Source: Flexivirga oryzae (GTDB lineage Bacteria; Actinomycetota; Actinomycetes; Actinomycetales; Dermatophilaceae). Taken from it: DNA of 64,000 nucleotides. Below are positions 17,774-26,419 of this stretch, piece by piece (the first letter of the stretch is position 1; every line of letters starts with the position of its first letter). Made by a program: the position numbers and the translations under genes. The stretch lies in assembly GCF_014190805.1 (NCBI RefSeq), contig NZ_JACHVQ010000001.1:1550001-1614000 (forward strand), read 5' to 3'. The notes under the pieces are model-generated. The model saw only the letters and a program-made list of their open reading frames with translations, was not told the origin of the DNA and searched no databases.

Positions 17774-19372
17774 GTGATCACCGCACAGGGGATCGAGTTG
17801 CGTGCGGGGTCACGGATCCTCCTGGAGGAAGCGACCTTTCGGGTGGCCGCCGGTGACCGGGTGGGCCTGGTCGGACGCAACGGCGCCGGCAAGACCACGC
17901 TCACCAAGGTGCTGGCGGGCGAGGGTCAGCCCGCTGCCGGCACCGTGACGTCGTCGGGTCGGATCGGCTATCTGCCGCAGGACCCGCGGACCGGCGACCT
18001 GAGCATGCTCGCCCGTGACCGGATCCTGTCGGCGCGTGGCCTCGACGTCGTCATCCGCGACCTGCGTGCGGCCGAGAAGGCCATGGCCGACGAGAACGAC
18101 GACAAGCGCGAGCGGGCGATGCGCCGCTACGCCCGGCTGGACAACGAGTTCCTGGGCAAGGGCGGGTATGCCGCCGAGTCCGAGGCCGCCTCCCTGGCGT
18201 CGTCCCTCGGACTGCCCGGTCGGGTGCTCGACCAGCCGCTGGAGACGCTGTCCGGCGGTCAGCGCCGCCGTGTCGAGCTCGCGCGAATCCTCTTCTCGGG
18301 GGCCGAGTCGTTGCTGCTCGACGAGCCGACCAACCACCTGGACGCCGACTCGATCCACTGGCTGCGCGACTACCTGAAGACCTACTCCGGTGGGCTGATC
18401 ATCATCAGCCACGACGTGGAGGTGCTCGACGAGGTCGTCAACCGGGTGTTCCACCTGGACGCCAACCGGGCCGCGATCGACCAGTACAACGTGGGCTGGA
18501 AGACCTACCTGCAGCAACGGGAGACCGACGAGCGCCGCCGGCACCGCGAGCGGCAGAACGCCGAGAAGAAGGCGTCCGCGCTGCTGGCCCAGGCCGAAAA
18601 GATGCGGTACAAGGCGACCAAGGCGACCGCCGCGCAGAACATGATCCGCCGCGCGGAGCGGATGCTGCAGGGCGCCGAGGGGACACGGCAGCAGGACAAG
18701 GTGGCCAAGCTGCGGTTCCCGACACCGGCGGCGTCCGGCAGGACACCGCTCATGGCCGAGGGGCTGTCGCGGTCCTACGGCTCGCTGGAGATCTTCACCG
18801 ACGTCGACCTGGCGATCGACCGCGGTGCCAAGGTCGTCGTACTGGGACTGAACGGCGCCGGGAAGACCACCTTGCTGCGCATCCTGGCCGGCGTCGACCG
18901 GCCGGACACCGGAGAGGTGAAACCCGGCCACGGCCTGAAGCTCGGCTACTACGCCCAGGAGCACGAGAACCTCGACGTCGATCGCACGGTGCTGGAGAAC
19001 ATGAAGTCCGCCGCGCCGGACCTGGACGAGACCGAGACCCGCAAGGTGCTGGGCTCGTTCCTGTTCAGCGGGGACGACGTGTACAAACCGGCCCGGGTGC
19101 TGTCCGGCGGCGAGAAGACCCGGCTGTCCCTCGCCCTGCTGGTGGTGTCGGCGGCGAACGTGCTGCTGCTCGACGAACCGACCAACAACCTCGACCCGGC
19201 CTCCCGCGAGGAGATCCTGGGTGCGCTGCAGGCGTTCGAGGGTGCGGTGGTGCTGGTGACCCACGACCCGGGCGCGGTGCACGCCCTGTCGCCGGAGCGG
19301 GTGCTGCTGCTCCCGGACGGCGTTGAGGACCTGTGGGGCCCGGACTACGAGGACCTCGTCGAGCTGGCCTGA
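17774..19372 (+). CDS. ABC-F family ATPase (translation factor type)
   Basis: Soluble protein with two ABC domains and no membrane segment, 532 residues. First domain: Walker A GRNGAGKTTLTK near residue 38, signature LSGGQRRRVELA, Walker B LLLDEPTNHLDADS. A charged linker follows (about 230-315). Second domain: GLNGAGKTTLLR, LSGGEKTRLSLALL and LLLDEPTNNLDP. ABC-F proteins act on the ribosome, as translation factors or antibiotic-protection factors. The opening ITAQGIELRAGSRILLEEA resembles Mycobacterium Rv1473, also located near suf genes. GTG at 17774 follows a GAAGGAAGG site. Confidence 0.88.
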   Translation: MITAQGIELRAGSRILLEEATFRVAAGDRVGLVGRNGAGKTTLTKVLAGEGQPAAGTVTSSGRIGYLPQDPRTGDLSMLARDRILSARGLDVVIRDLRAAEKAMADENDDKRERAMRRYARLDNEFLGKGGYAAESEAASLASSLGLPGRVLDQPLETLSGGQRRRVELARILFSGAESLLLDEPTNHLDADSIHWLRDYLKTYSGGLIIISHDVEVLDEVVNRVFHLDANRAAIDQYNVGWKTYLQQRETDERRRHRERQNAEKKASALLAQAEKMRYKATKATAAQNMIRRAERMLQGAEGTRQQDKVAKLRFPTPAASGRTPLMAEGLSRSYGSLEIFTDVDLAIDRGAKVVVLGLNGAGKTTLLRILAGVDRPDTGEVKPGHGLKLGYYAQEHENLDVDRTVLENMKSAAPDLDETETRKVLGSFLFSGDDVYKPARVLSGGEKTRLSLALLVVSAANVLLLDEPTNNLDPASREEILGALQAFEGAVVLVTHDPGAVHALSPERVLLLPDGVEDLWGPDYEDLVELA

Positions 19373-19373
19373 G

Positions 19374-19940
19374 TCACTTCTGCCGGGCGCGGTGCGTCGC
19401 GGCCTTGACGCGGTTCTGGCACCGGGTGGAGCAGAAGCGCCGCGTCCCGTTGCGGGAGGTGTCGACGTAGACCCGATCGCACCGGTCGGCGGAGCAGACC
19501 CCGAGCCGGCCGATCTCGTCGACACCCAGCGCCATGGCGAGACCGGCGGCGATGCCCGCAGCCCAGCCCGGGCCCAGTTCGTCGCTCGGACCGTGGAAGT
19601 GCAGGTGCCAGCTGCCGTCCGGATCCGGATTGAGCCGGGGCCGGGCGCCGGTGCGATGCAGCAGCGTGTTGGTGAGGTCCGCGGCCCGCGCCGTCTCCTC
19701 GTGGGACGCCGCCTCGAACACCGCACGGACATCGGGTATGACGCCCGCGATGGTCCGCGCATCGGCGGTCCGAACCGTGTGCGGGCGACCGTCGAAGGCC
19801 AGCGCCGCGGCGACGGCCTCGCGCAGCGCGGCGCCGCTGGGCGCGGGGACCGGCTGCCCGCCGTCGAAGCCGGCCGTCAGGCGGTTGACCAGGTGGGTCG
19901 CGGCGGTGAGGACCCGTTCAATATGACTGTCGAAACGCAC
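19374..19940 (-). CDS. CGNR zinc-finger protein (ABATE-domain regulator)
   Basis: Predicted DNA-binding regulator of 188 residues. The C-terminus carries the treble-clef CGNR zinc finger (GVCSADRCDRVYVDTSRNG, then RRFCSTRCQNRVKAATHR) with four cysteines. The N-terminal part is the stress-related ABATE-like region usually found with it. GTG at 19940 is only 36 bases from the GTG of the divergent MFS transporter, so the two probably share control; regulation of the transporter by this protein is inference. A minus-strand TAACTG box lies five bases before its GTG. Confidence 0.85.
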   Translation of the reverse strand: MRFDSHIERVLTAATHLVNRLTAGFDGGQPVPAPSGAALREAVAAALAFDGRPHTVRTADARTIAGVIPDVRAVFEAASHEETARAADLTNTLLHRTGARPRLNPDPDGSWHLHFHGPSDELGPGWAAGIAAGLAMALGVDEIGRLGVCSADRCDRVYVDTSRNGTRRFCSTRCQNRVKAATHRARQK

Positions 19941-19970
19941 TTGACCAGTTACCTCGATTGTCTCTACCGT
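19941..19970 (+). promoter_or_regulatory. -35/-10 promoter of leaderless MFS gene
   Basis: TTGACC (19941-19946) and TACCGT (19965-19970) are 18 bp apart, and the GTG start follows after six bases. This is the best complete sigma-70-type promoter in the window. It lies wholly within the 36-bp gap to the divergent CGNR gene. Confidence 0.6.
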
Positions 19971-19976
19971 GAAATC

Positions 19977-21197
19977 GTGACTGCCGAAACAATAGACGAC
20001 GGTGATGTGATACGCCATCCACTCGGTGCCTGGCGGCTGCTGTCCGGGGGTGCGCGCGCCCTGTTGCTGGCGCGGATGGTCAACCGGGTCGGCGGCTTCT
20101 CGATGGGCTTCCTGGCGGTCCTGCTCACCGATGAGTTGCACGAGTCGGTCCGGGCGGCCGGGTTGATCATGGCGGCCTTCGGACTCGCCACGATCCCGTC
20201 GCGGCTGGCCGGCGGCGACCTGCTCGACCGCATCGGCGCCCGCACGACGATCATGCTGGGTCTGATCGGTTGTGCCGCAACACAACTGCTGCTCGCGGCG
20301 GCCCAGTCGACCGCCACGGCCGCGATCGGCGCGGTCGGCCTCGGCCTGTCCTACGAGCTGATCGAGCCGCCCACCCAGGCGCTGATCGCGCAGGAGAGCG
20401 ACGACCGGACCCGGCCGGCGCTCTTCGGCTTGCTGTTCGTCTCGATGTCGGTGGCCGCCGTCGCGGCGGGCGCGGTGGCCGCGGTGGTGGCGGGGTGGGA
20501 CCTGCGCGTGCTGTTCGTCATCGATGCGGCGACCTGCCTGGGCTGTGCCGTGGTGATCCGGGGCTTCCTACCGGCGCACCGGGTCGCGCTCGACGACCCG
20601 GGCCGCTGGCCCTGGCGGGACCGGCGGCTGATGCGGTTGTTCGCGCTGGCGACGGTCTTCACGCTGGTGTACATGATCACCATCTTCGGCGTGCCGCTGA
20701 CGGTCGCGGACCGCCGGATCGGCCTGTGGGTCATCGGCGTCACGACGGCCGTGTCCGCCGTGGTGTCGGTCGTCGCGCAACCCCTGTTGCGCGTCGGACG
20801 GTTGAACGCATCCGACGGATCTGCGGCAATGGCAACGGGATTCGTTGTCATGGCGGTTTCGTGTGCGGTGCTCGCCATGGCGCACGGACCGCTCGCTGTC
20901 CTCGTCTTCGGCGTGCTGGGAGCGATCGCCGACGTGCTGCTGATGAGCCACCTCTACGCGCGTGCGGCGCGGCTGGCCCCGGCCGGAGCGGCGGGTCGGT
21001 ACCTCGCGGTGTTCGGGCTCAGTTGGGGGATCGCCACAACGGTCGCGCCGCTGGTGATCGGTGCCACCCTCACAGTGCGGGACGGAGTGCCGCTGTGGCT
21101 CGGGACCGCGCTGGTCGCGCTGACGCTCGCGGTCCTCGCGCCTCGGGTCGGCGCCGCGCCGCGGCATACATCTGCGGGTGCGGTTGTTGCCGATTGA
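19977..21197 (+). CDS. MFS transporter
   Basis: Major facilitator of 406 residues with about twelve hydrophobic segments in two halves. The segment GGDLLDRIGARTTIMLGLIG near residue 80 corresponds to the conserved loop 2-3 motif of MFS exporters. GTG at 19977 is chosen because a promoter with correct spacing ends six bases earlier; the in-frame extension upstream overlaps the CGNR gene antisense. Substrate unknown; drug or metabolite efflux is plausible. Confidence 0.82.
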   Translation: MTAETIDDGDVIRHPLGAWRLLSGGARALLLARMVNRVGGFSMGFLAVLLTDELHESVRAAGLIMAAFGLATIPSRLAGGDLLDRIGARTTIMLGLIGCAATQLLLAAAQSTATAAIGAVGLGLSYELIEPPTQALIAQESDDRTRPALFGLLFVSMSVAAVAAGAVAAVVAGWDLRVLFVIDAATCLGCAVVIRGFLPAHRVALDDPGRWPWRDRRLMRLFALATVFTLVYMITIFGVPLTVADRRIGLWVIGVTTAVSAVVSVVAQPLLRVGRLNASDGSAAMATGFVVMAVSCAVLAMAHGPLAVLVFGVLGAIADVLLMSHLYARAARLAPAGAAGRYLAVFGLSWGIATTVAPLVIGATLTVRDGVPLWLGTALVALTLAVLAPRVGAAPRHTSAGAVVAD

Positions 21198-21235
21198 CGG
21201 GTCGGCGGATCGCCGGCCGCGCCCTGAGGAGGACG

Positions 21236-23113
21236 ATGAGCAACTGGCAGGTGATGCACTCGCTGACCCGCGAGTCCACGGACGCCTCGAAGCTGAAGCC
21301 GGGGACATCCCGCCGAGTGCTGAGCTACGCCCGGCCTTATCGTCGGACCATCACGACCTTTCTCGTGCTCGTCGTGCTCGATGCGTTGCTGGTCGTCGCG
21401 ACACCGTTGATCCTCAAGGAGATCGTCGACAAGGGTGTCGGTGACAGGGACACCGCCCTCGTCGTGTGGCTGGCCGTCGCCGCCGGGATCGTCGCCGTCG
21501 TCGACGCGGGCCTGGGTGTCGTGGAGCGATGGTTGTCGGCAGGCCTCGGGGAAGGGCTGATCTACGACCTGCGCCGGGAAGTGTTCGGGCACGTGCTGCG
21601 GCAGCCGATCGCGTTCTTCACCCGCGCGCAGACCGGTGCGCTGGTCACGCGGCTCAACTCGGATGTGATCGGCGCACAGCAGGCCTTCACCTCGGTCATG
21701 TCCAACGTCGTCTCCAACCTGGTCAGCGTGCTGGTGATCATCGTCGCCATGGCCGCCCTGTCGTGGCAGATCACCCTCGCCGCACTGGTGCTCGTACCCT
21801 TCTTCCTCATCCCGACCCGCATCCTCGGTCGGCGTCTGGCCGGGCTCACCCGTGGGCAGATGATCGAGAACGCCGACCTCGGCGCGCGGATGACGGAGCG
21901 TTTCAACGTCGCCGGTGCGTTGCTGGTCAAGCTGTTCGGCCGGCCGGCGCAGGAGGACAGGGAGTATGCCGAGCGCGCGGCCAAGGTGCGGGACTTCGGC
22001 ATCAGCATCGCGGTCCAGCGCGCCATCTTCCTGGTCGGGCTCACCCTGCTCGCGACGATGGCGACCGCCGTCGTCTACGGCATCGGGGGAGTGATGGCGG
22101 TGCACGGCGCGATGACGATCGGCACGCTGCTGGCGCTGGCAGCACTCCTGGGGCGGCTCTACGCGCCGCTGACCCAGCTGTCGAGCGTGCGGGTCGACGT
22201 GATGACCGCCCTCATCTCGTTCGAACGGGTCTTCGAGATACTCGACCTGCAGCCGTTGGTGGCCGAGCGGCCCGATGCGCGAAGCCTCCCGGCCGGCCCG
22301 ATCGGGGTGGAGTTCGACGACGTCGTCTTCCGTTACCCGACGGCCGACCAGGTCTCGATCGAATCGCTGCAGACCGTGCTGACTCGCGACAAGGGCGACG
22401 GATCGACTGTCCTGCAAGGGGTTTCGTTCACCGCTGAGCCAGGCCAGATGATTGCGCTGGTCGGTCCGTCGGGTGCCGGGAAGACCACGACCATCGGTTT
22501 GGTGTCCCGGCTCTACGACCCGACGTCCGGCACGGTGCGGATCGGCGGAGCGGACCTGCGTGACCTCAGCTTCGACACACTGCGCGACCGGATCGGTGTC
22601 GTCACGCAGGAGGCGCACATGTTTCACGACACGATTCGCTCCAACCTGCTCTACGCGAAACCGGACGCGACCGACCCCGAACTGGAGCGGGTGCTGCGTG
22701 AGGCGCAGGTCTGGGAGCTGGTGAGCCGACTGCCCTACGGACTGGACACCATGGTCGGCGACCGCGGTCACCGGCTCTCCGGCGGTGAGAAGCAGCGCCT
22801 GGCCATCGCACGGCTGCTGCTCAAGGCACCGTCCGTCGTGGTGCTCGACGAAGCCACGGCACACCTTGACTCCGAGTCCGAGGCGGCGGTCTCACGCGCT
22901 CTCGACACGGCCCTGGCCGGGCGTACCTCGATCGTGATCGCCCACCGCCTGTCCACCGTCCGTGACGCGGACCTGATCCTGGTGATGGAGGACGGGCGCA
23001 TCGTGGAACGCGGCACGCACGAGGAACTCCTCGCTGCGGACGGCACCTACGCCGACCTTTACCACACGCAGTTCCGTGACCGGGCGGCGAAGGAAGCGGT
23101 GCCCGAGGGCTGA
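21236..23113 (+). CDS. ABC exporter, fused membrane and ATPase domains
   Basis: Half-transporter of 625 residues: six membrane segments in about residues 30-330, then an ATPase domain with Walker A GPSGAGKTTTIGL near 410, signature RLSGGEKQRLAIARLL, Walker B VVVLDEATAHLDSE and H-loop IAHRLST. Probably acts as a homodimer; substrate unknown. ATG at 21236 has an ideal GAGGAGG site. An N-terminal extension of the same frame only shadows the MFS gene. Located 38 bp after the MFS stop, so possibly co-transcribed. Confidence 0.9.
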   Translation: MSNWQVMHSLTRESTDASKLKPGTSRRVLSYARPYRRTITTFLVLVVLDALLVVATPLILKEIVDKGVGDRDTALVVWLAVAAGIVAVVDAGLGVVERWLSAGLGEGLIYDLRREVFGHVLRQPIAFFTRAQTGALVTRLNSDVIGAQQAFTSVMSNVVSNLVSVLVIIVAMAALSWQITLAALVLVPFFLIPTRILGRRLAGLTRGQMIENADLGARMTERFNVAGALLVKLFGRPAQEDREYAERAAKVRDFGISIAVQRAIFLVGLTLLATMATAVVYGIGGVMAVHGAMTIGTLLALAALLGRLYAPLTQLSSVRVDVMTALISFERVFEILDLQPLVAERPDARSLPAGPIGVEFDDVVFRYPTADQVSIESLQTVLTRDKGDGSTVLQGVSFTAEPGQMIALVGPSGAGKTTTIGLVSRLYDPTSGTVRIGGADLRDLSFDTLRDRIGVVTQEAHMFHDTIRSNLLYAKPDATDPELERVLREAQVWELVSRLPYGLDTMVGDRGHRLSGGEKQRLAIARLLLKAPSVVVLDEATAHLDSESEAAVSRALDTALAGRTSIVIAHRLSTVRDADLILVMEDGRIVERGTHEELLAADGTYADLYHTQFRDRAAKEAVPEG

Positions 23114-23131
23114 GTCCCGATCGGCCGGGAC
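23114..23131. terminator. short hairpin between convergent ABC exporter and SURF1 genes
   Basis: GTCCCG (23114-23119) and CGGGAC (23126-23131) form a six-bp stem with a six-base loop in the 21-bp gap between two convergent genes. No T-run is present. Confidence 0.35.
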
Positions 23132-23134
23132 CGC

Positions 23135-23932
23135 CTACTCGTCCTCCTCGTCCCAGATCCGCACCTTCTTCGGCTTCGCGGGCCGGGTCTCGTCCGCCTC
23201 GAGCTCCTCGCGGCGCAGGCGTACGACGTAGAACACCAGGCCCGCGACGGCGCCGAACCACCACTGGAGCGCGTAGCTCAGGTTCACGCCGGCGTACTCG
23301 CCCGGCGACGGCTTGGGCAGCGACGCCAAACCGTGATGGGTGGCTGCTGCTGCCGGCTTCTCGCTGCGCATCAGCACGTAACCACCGGTGAGGACCGGTT
23401 GCTGCGTGAGTGTCGCGACGCGCGGGAGGTTGATGGAGCTGATCTGCCCCGGCACCGACGAGTTGTCCTTGACGGCTTCGCCCGGCCGGAGCCAGCCGAC
23501 CACGGTGATGGTGCCGCCGGGTGCCGGGGGCACCGCCGCGGGCGCGGCCGCCGTGCGGCCGTTGTTGATCCAGCCGCGGTCCACCAGGACGGTGCGGCCG
23601 TCGGTCTGCCGGAACGGTACGACGACCTCGTAGCCGTAGTAGCCGTCGTTCGGGCGGTTGCGCACGAGCAGCCGTTCCGAGGACACATAGTGTCCCCTGA
23701 GAGCCACCTGCTTCCACGTGTCCTGGGGCGTCAGCGCTGTCGTCCGCTCGGGCAGGATCGACGTGACGCCAACGGGTTTCGCGTTGTAGTTGTCCGTGAG
23801 CTGGTGCTGCGAGAGTTTCTTGCCTTCGTACCGGTGCCACTGCCACCGGCCGAGGAAGACACAGGCGACCGCCCACACGACGGCGACCAGCAACCAGGCC
23901 AGCCAGCGTCGGGTGAGGAACCTGCGGAGCAC
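23135..23932 (-). CDS. SURF1 family cytochrome oxidase biogenesis protein
   Basis: Membrane protein of 265 residues that helps insert heme a into cytochrome c oxidase. It has the family layout: N-terminal membrane helix (LAWLLVAVVWAVACVFLGRW) ending in the GRWQWHRYEGK motif, an extracytoplasmic domain with LVRNRPNDGYYGYEVVVPF and VLVDRGWINNGR, and a C-terminal helix (YALQWWFGAVAGLVFYVV). GTG at 23932 is preferred: a TACCGT box lies six bases upstream, fitting leaderless expression. Functionally linked to ctaA and ctaB, 16-18 kb away. Confidence 0.9.
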   Translation of the reverse strand: MLRRFLTRRWLAWLLVAVVWAVACVFLGRWQWHRYEGKKLSQHQLTDNYNAKPVGVTSILPERTTALTPQDTWKQVALRGHYVSSERLLVRNRPNDGYYGYEVVVPFRQTDGRTVLVDRGWINNGRTAAAPAAVPPAPGGTITVVGWLRPGEAVKDNSSVPGQISSINLPRVATLTQQPVLTGGYVLMRSEKPAAAATHHGLASLPKPSPGEYAGVNLSYALQWWFGAVAGLVFYVVRLRREELEADETRPAKPKKVRIWDEEDE

Positions 23933-23938
23933 ACCCAG

Positions 23939-23957
23939 ACGGTAACCGGCTTACTCT
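23939..23957. promoter_or_regulatory. paired -10 boxes for divergent SURF1 and moaA
   Basis: Minus-strand TACCGT (23939-23944) lies six bases before the SURF1 GTG. Plus-strand TACTCT (23952-23957) lies eight bases before the moaA ATG. The whole intergenic gap is 33 bp, so both messages are probably leaderless. No clear -35 boxes. Confidence 0.45.
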
Positions 23958-23965
23958 GGAGTCCT

Positions 23966-24982
23966 ATGAGCAGCCTCGACAAGACCGCAGCCGGTCTGCC
24001 CGACACGTTCGGTCGCATCGCGACCGATCTGCGTGTCTCGCTGACCGATCGATGCAACCTGCGCTGCACTTACTGCATGCCCGCCGAGGGCCTCGACTGG
24101 CTGCCGCGTCCGGAGATGCTCAGCGACGACGAACTCATCCGGGTCATCGACATCTTCACCCGGCTCGGCATCGACTCGGTGCGTCTCACCGGCGGCGAGC
24201 CGCTGCTGCGGCGCGGGCTGCCGGACGTGATCCGCCGCATCGCCGGTCTGGAGCACGCGCCGCGCATCGCGATGACCACCAACGGCATCGGGCTGGACCG
24301 GCTCGCGCAACCCCTCGCCGAGGCCGGGCTCGAACGCATCAACATCTCGCTGGACACGGTCGACCCCGAGCGGTTCAAGGAGTTGACCCGTCGTGACCGG
24401 TTCGCCGACGTGGAGCGCGGCATCGAGGCGGCCCAGGACGCCGGCCTGGCACCGGTGAAGATCAACGCGGTCGCGATGCACGACCCGACCGGCCGCGACA
24501 ATCCTGCGGACCTGCTGCGGTGGTGCCTGGACCGCGACGTGCAACTGCGCTTCATCGAGCAGATGCCGCTGGACGCGGGTCACACCTGGGAGCGTGACCG
24601 GATGTTCACCGCCACGGAGCTGCGGGGGTTGCTCGAGGAGCGCTTCACCCTCACGCCGCTGCCCGACGAGGCGCGTGGCAGCGCCCCTGCCGAGCTCTTC
24701 CTGGTCGACGGTGGTCCTGAGACGGTCGGTGTCATCGCGAGCGTCACAGCGCCGTTCTGCGCCGCCTGTGACCGGGTGCGGCTCACCGCGGACGGCCAGG
24801 TCCGCAACTGCCTCTTCGCCCGCGACGAGAGCGACCTACGCGGTCCGCTGCGTGCCGGTGCGAGCGACGAGGAGCTCGCGAACGTCATACGAGCGAACAT
24901 GCTGGCCAAGCGGCGGGGACACGGCATCGGCGAGCCCAACTTCCAGCAGCCCGACCGGCCGATGTCGTCCATCGGCGGCTGA
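23966..24982 (+). CDS. moaA: GTP 3',8-cyclase (molybdenum cofactor biosynthesis)
   Basis: Radical SAM enzyme for the first step of molybdopterin synthesis. The 338-residue protein has the SAM [4Fe-4S] motif C30-X3-C34-X2-C37 (DRCNLRCTYCMP), RLTGGEPLLR near 75 and the second cluster set (APFCAACDRVR ... RNCLFA) near 268-290. It ends in GG, as active MoaA proteins do, and the full length is 338. No other moa genes are in the window. Confidence 0.94.
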   Translation: MSSLDKTAAGLPDTFGRIATDLRVSLTDRCNLRCTYCMPAEGLDWLPRPEMLSDDELIRVIDIFTRLGIDSVRLTGGEPLLRRGLPDVIRRIAGLEHAPRIAMTTNGIGLDRLAQPLAEAGLERINISLDTVDPERFKELTRRDRFADVERGIEAAQDAGLAPVKINAVAMHDPTGRDNPADLLRWCLDRDVQLRFIEQMPLDAGHTWERDRMFTATELRGLLEERFTLTPLPDEARGSAPAELFLVDGGPETVGVIASVTAPFCAACDRVRLTADGQVRNCLFARDESDLRGPLRAGASDEELANVIRANMLAKRRGHGIGEPNFQQPDRPMSSIGG

Positions 24983-24993
24983 ACCCCGGGAGC

Positions 24994-25230
24994 TCAGACC
25001 TTGTCGACCGTGTCGACCTCGTCGATCGGCACGACCCGGATCGGGAAACCGCGCAGCGAGAGGAACTCCGACAGAGTGCTGCGGTGGTCGTCGCACGCCA
25101 GCCAGACCTTGCGCCGGTCCTCGGCGTGGATGCGGGGATTGCGCCAGACGACCGCGTAGGACGCGTCGCGCCGGCAGCCCCGTGAACTGCACTGGGTGGG
25201 CTGGGCGGGCTCTGGACGGGCGAAACTCAT
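24994..25230 (-). CDS. small conserved actinobacterial protein with CxxxxC...CxxH pattern
   Basis: A 78-residue protein. Visible: CSSRGCRRDASYAVVWRNP near residues 14-32 and WLACDDHRSTLSEFLSLRGF near 43-62, giving two Cys followed by Cys-X2-His, a likely small zinc-binding fold. It resembles short actinobacterial proteins that databases sometimes label acetone carboxylase; nothing in the sequence supports such an enzyme. ATG at 25230 is chosen since upstream in-frame sequence overlaps the DUF3099 gene. Function unknown. Confidence 0.65.
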   Translation of the reverse strand: MSFARPEPAQPTQCSSRGCRRDASYAVVWRNPRIHAEDRRKVWLACDDHRSTLSEFLSLRGFPIRVVPIDEVDTVDKV

Positions 25231-25238
25231 GCGGAGGC

Positions 25239-25538
25239 TCAGGGCCGGGGGCCGTGCAACTGGTGGCGACTCGACAACGGTCGCTGCCGGCCGCGCACCT
25301 GCTTGCGTTTCTGGTTGGCGGCGTTCGCGCCGATCACCGCGATCTCGGGCAGCACGCAGGCGAGACCGACACAGACCCACCGAGCCGGACCGCTGAGGAA
25401 ATAGGCCAACACGAAAGCTGCGGTGCGGATCCCCATCGCGATCGCGTAGTTGCGCATCCTGGTGTCGAGGTCGTGCTTACCCGGCAGCGGCAGGTCGGTC
25501 GCCGACTGCACAGGGGGATGTTCCTTCGGACGGGGCAC
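25239..25538 (-). CDS. DUF3099 family small membrane protein
   Basis: A 99-residue protein with two hydrophobic stretches (YAIAMGIRTAAFVLAYFL and WVCVGLACVLPEIAVIGAN) followed by a basic tail, matching actinobacterial DUF3099 proteins. Function unknown. GTG at 25538 follows TAGGCT by six bases, suggesting leaderless translation. Probably co-transcribed with the small protein at 24994-25230. Confidence 0.72.
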   Translation of the reverse strand: MPRPKEHPPVQSATDLPLPGKHDLDTRMRNYAIAMGIRTAAFVLAYFLSGPARWVCVGLACVLPEIAVIGANAANQKRKQVRGRQRPLSSRHQLHGPRP

Positions 25539-25544
25539 CGTTCA

Positions 25545-25550
25545 AGCCTA
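25545..25550 (-). promoter_or_regulatory. -10 box for leaderless DUF3099 gene
   Basis: TAGGCT on the minus strand, six bases before the GTG at 25538. Confidence 0.45.
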
Positions 25551-25656
25551 CGCGTGGTGCCCGGACGGGTCGTGCGCGCTACCGTTCGGTAGTCCAATAG
25601 CCTGTCGTTCCCGTGCCCGACCGGGTACCGGACCGCCGAACCGAGGAGACGCCCAG

Positions 25657-26367
25657 ATGCCCCAGAACGTGCTGATCACCGGAGGGAACCGCGGGATCGG
25701 CAGGGCGATCGCCGAGGCCTTCGTGGCTGCCGGGGACAACGTGGTGGTCACCTCCCGCAGCGGATCCGACGGCCCCGAGGGTGCCACGACGGTCGCGTGC
25801 GACGTCACCGACACCGCCTCCGTGGACGCCGCGTTCAGCGCGGCCGAGGAGCAGTTCGGCGGCCCGGTCGAGGTCGTCGTCGCCAACGCCGGCATCACCC
25901 AGGACACCCTGTTGATGCGTATGTCGGACGAGGACTTCGACAGCGTCGTCGACACGAACCTGGCGGGCGCCTTCCGCTGTGCGCGCCGGGCGACCAAGGG
26001 GATGATCCGCCGCAAGGGTGGCCGGATCATTTTCGTTTCCAGTGTTGTTGGTCTTCTCGGTGGACCGGGGCAGGTCAACTACGCGGCGTCCAAGGCCGGT
26101 CTTGTCGGTATGGCGCGCTCGATCGCCCGGGAGCTCGGGAAGAAGGCGATCACCGCCAACGTCGTGGCTCCCGGTTTCATCGACACCGACATGACGCGTG
26201 CGTTGCCCGAGGCGCAGCGCAAGGCCTACGTCGACTCGATTCCCGCCGCGCGCCTCGCCGAACCGGACGAGGTCGCCCAGGTCGTGCGGTTCCTGGCGAG
26301 TGACGCAGCGGCATACATCAACGGCGCGGTGATCCCGGTCGACGGCGGCCTCGGCATGGGCCACTGA
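25657..26367 (+). CDS. fabG: 3-oxoacyl-ACP reductase
   Basis: SDR-family reductase of fatty acid synthesis, 236 residues. Nucleotide-binding motif GGNRGIGRAI near residues 8-17, catalytic Ser in FVSSVVGLLGG, Y142-X3-K146 (NYAASKAG) and the C-terminal GAVIPVDGGLGMGH. ATG at 25657 has a GAGGAG ribosome-binding site. It is followed 52 bp later by the enoyl reductase gene, the same fabG1-inhA order as in mycobacteria. Confidence 0.93.
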   Translation: MPQNVLITGGNRGIGRAIAEAFVAAGDNVVVTSRSGSDGPEGATTVACDVTDTASVDAAFSAAEEQFGGPVEVVVANAGITQDTLLMRMSDEDFDSVVDTNLAGAFRCARRATKGMIRRKGGRIIFVSSVVGLLGGPGQVNYAASKAGLVGMARSIARELGKKAITANVVAPGFIDTDMTRALPEAQRKAYVDSIPAARLAEPDEVAQVVRFLASDAAAYINGAVIPVDGGLGMGH

Positions 26368-26419
26368 GCGGCATACAGACCACAGCACACGACAACAACA
26401 CAGAACCGAGGGAGTCGAC

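Noticed and set aside
17810..19762. 650-residue open frame on the minus strand opposite the ABC-F gene
   Set aside because: Shadow frame; the plus strand carries two complete ABC domains.
20270..21235. N-terminal extension of the ABC exporter frame through the MFS gene
   Set aside because: Arg/Gly/Pro-rich shadow sequence. The exporter has a perfect ribosome-binding site and ATG at 21236.
24994..25230. Annotation as acetone carboxylase
   Set aside because: The protein is 78 residues with a small zinc-binding pattern, far too short for any such enzyme subunit activity.
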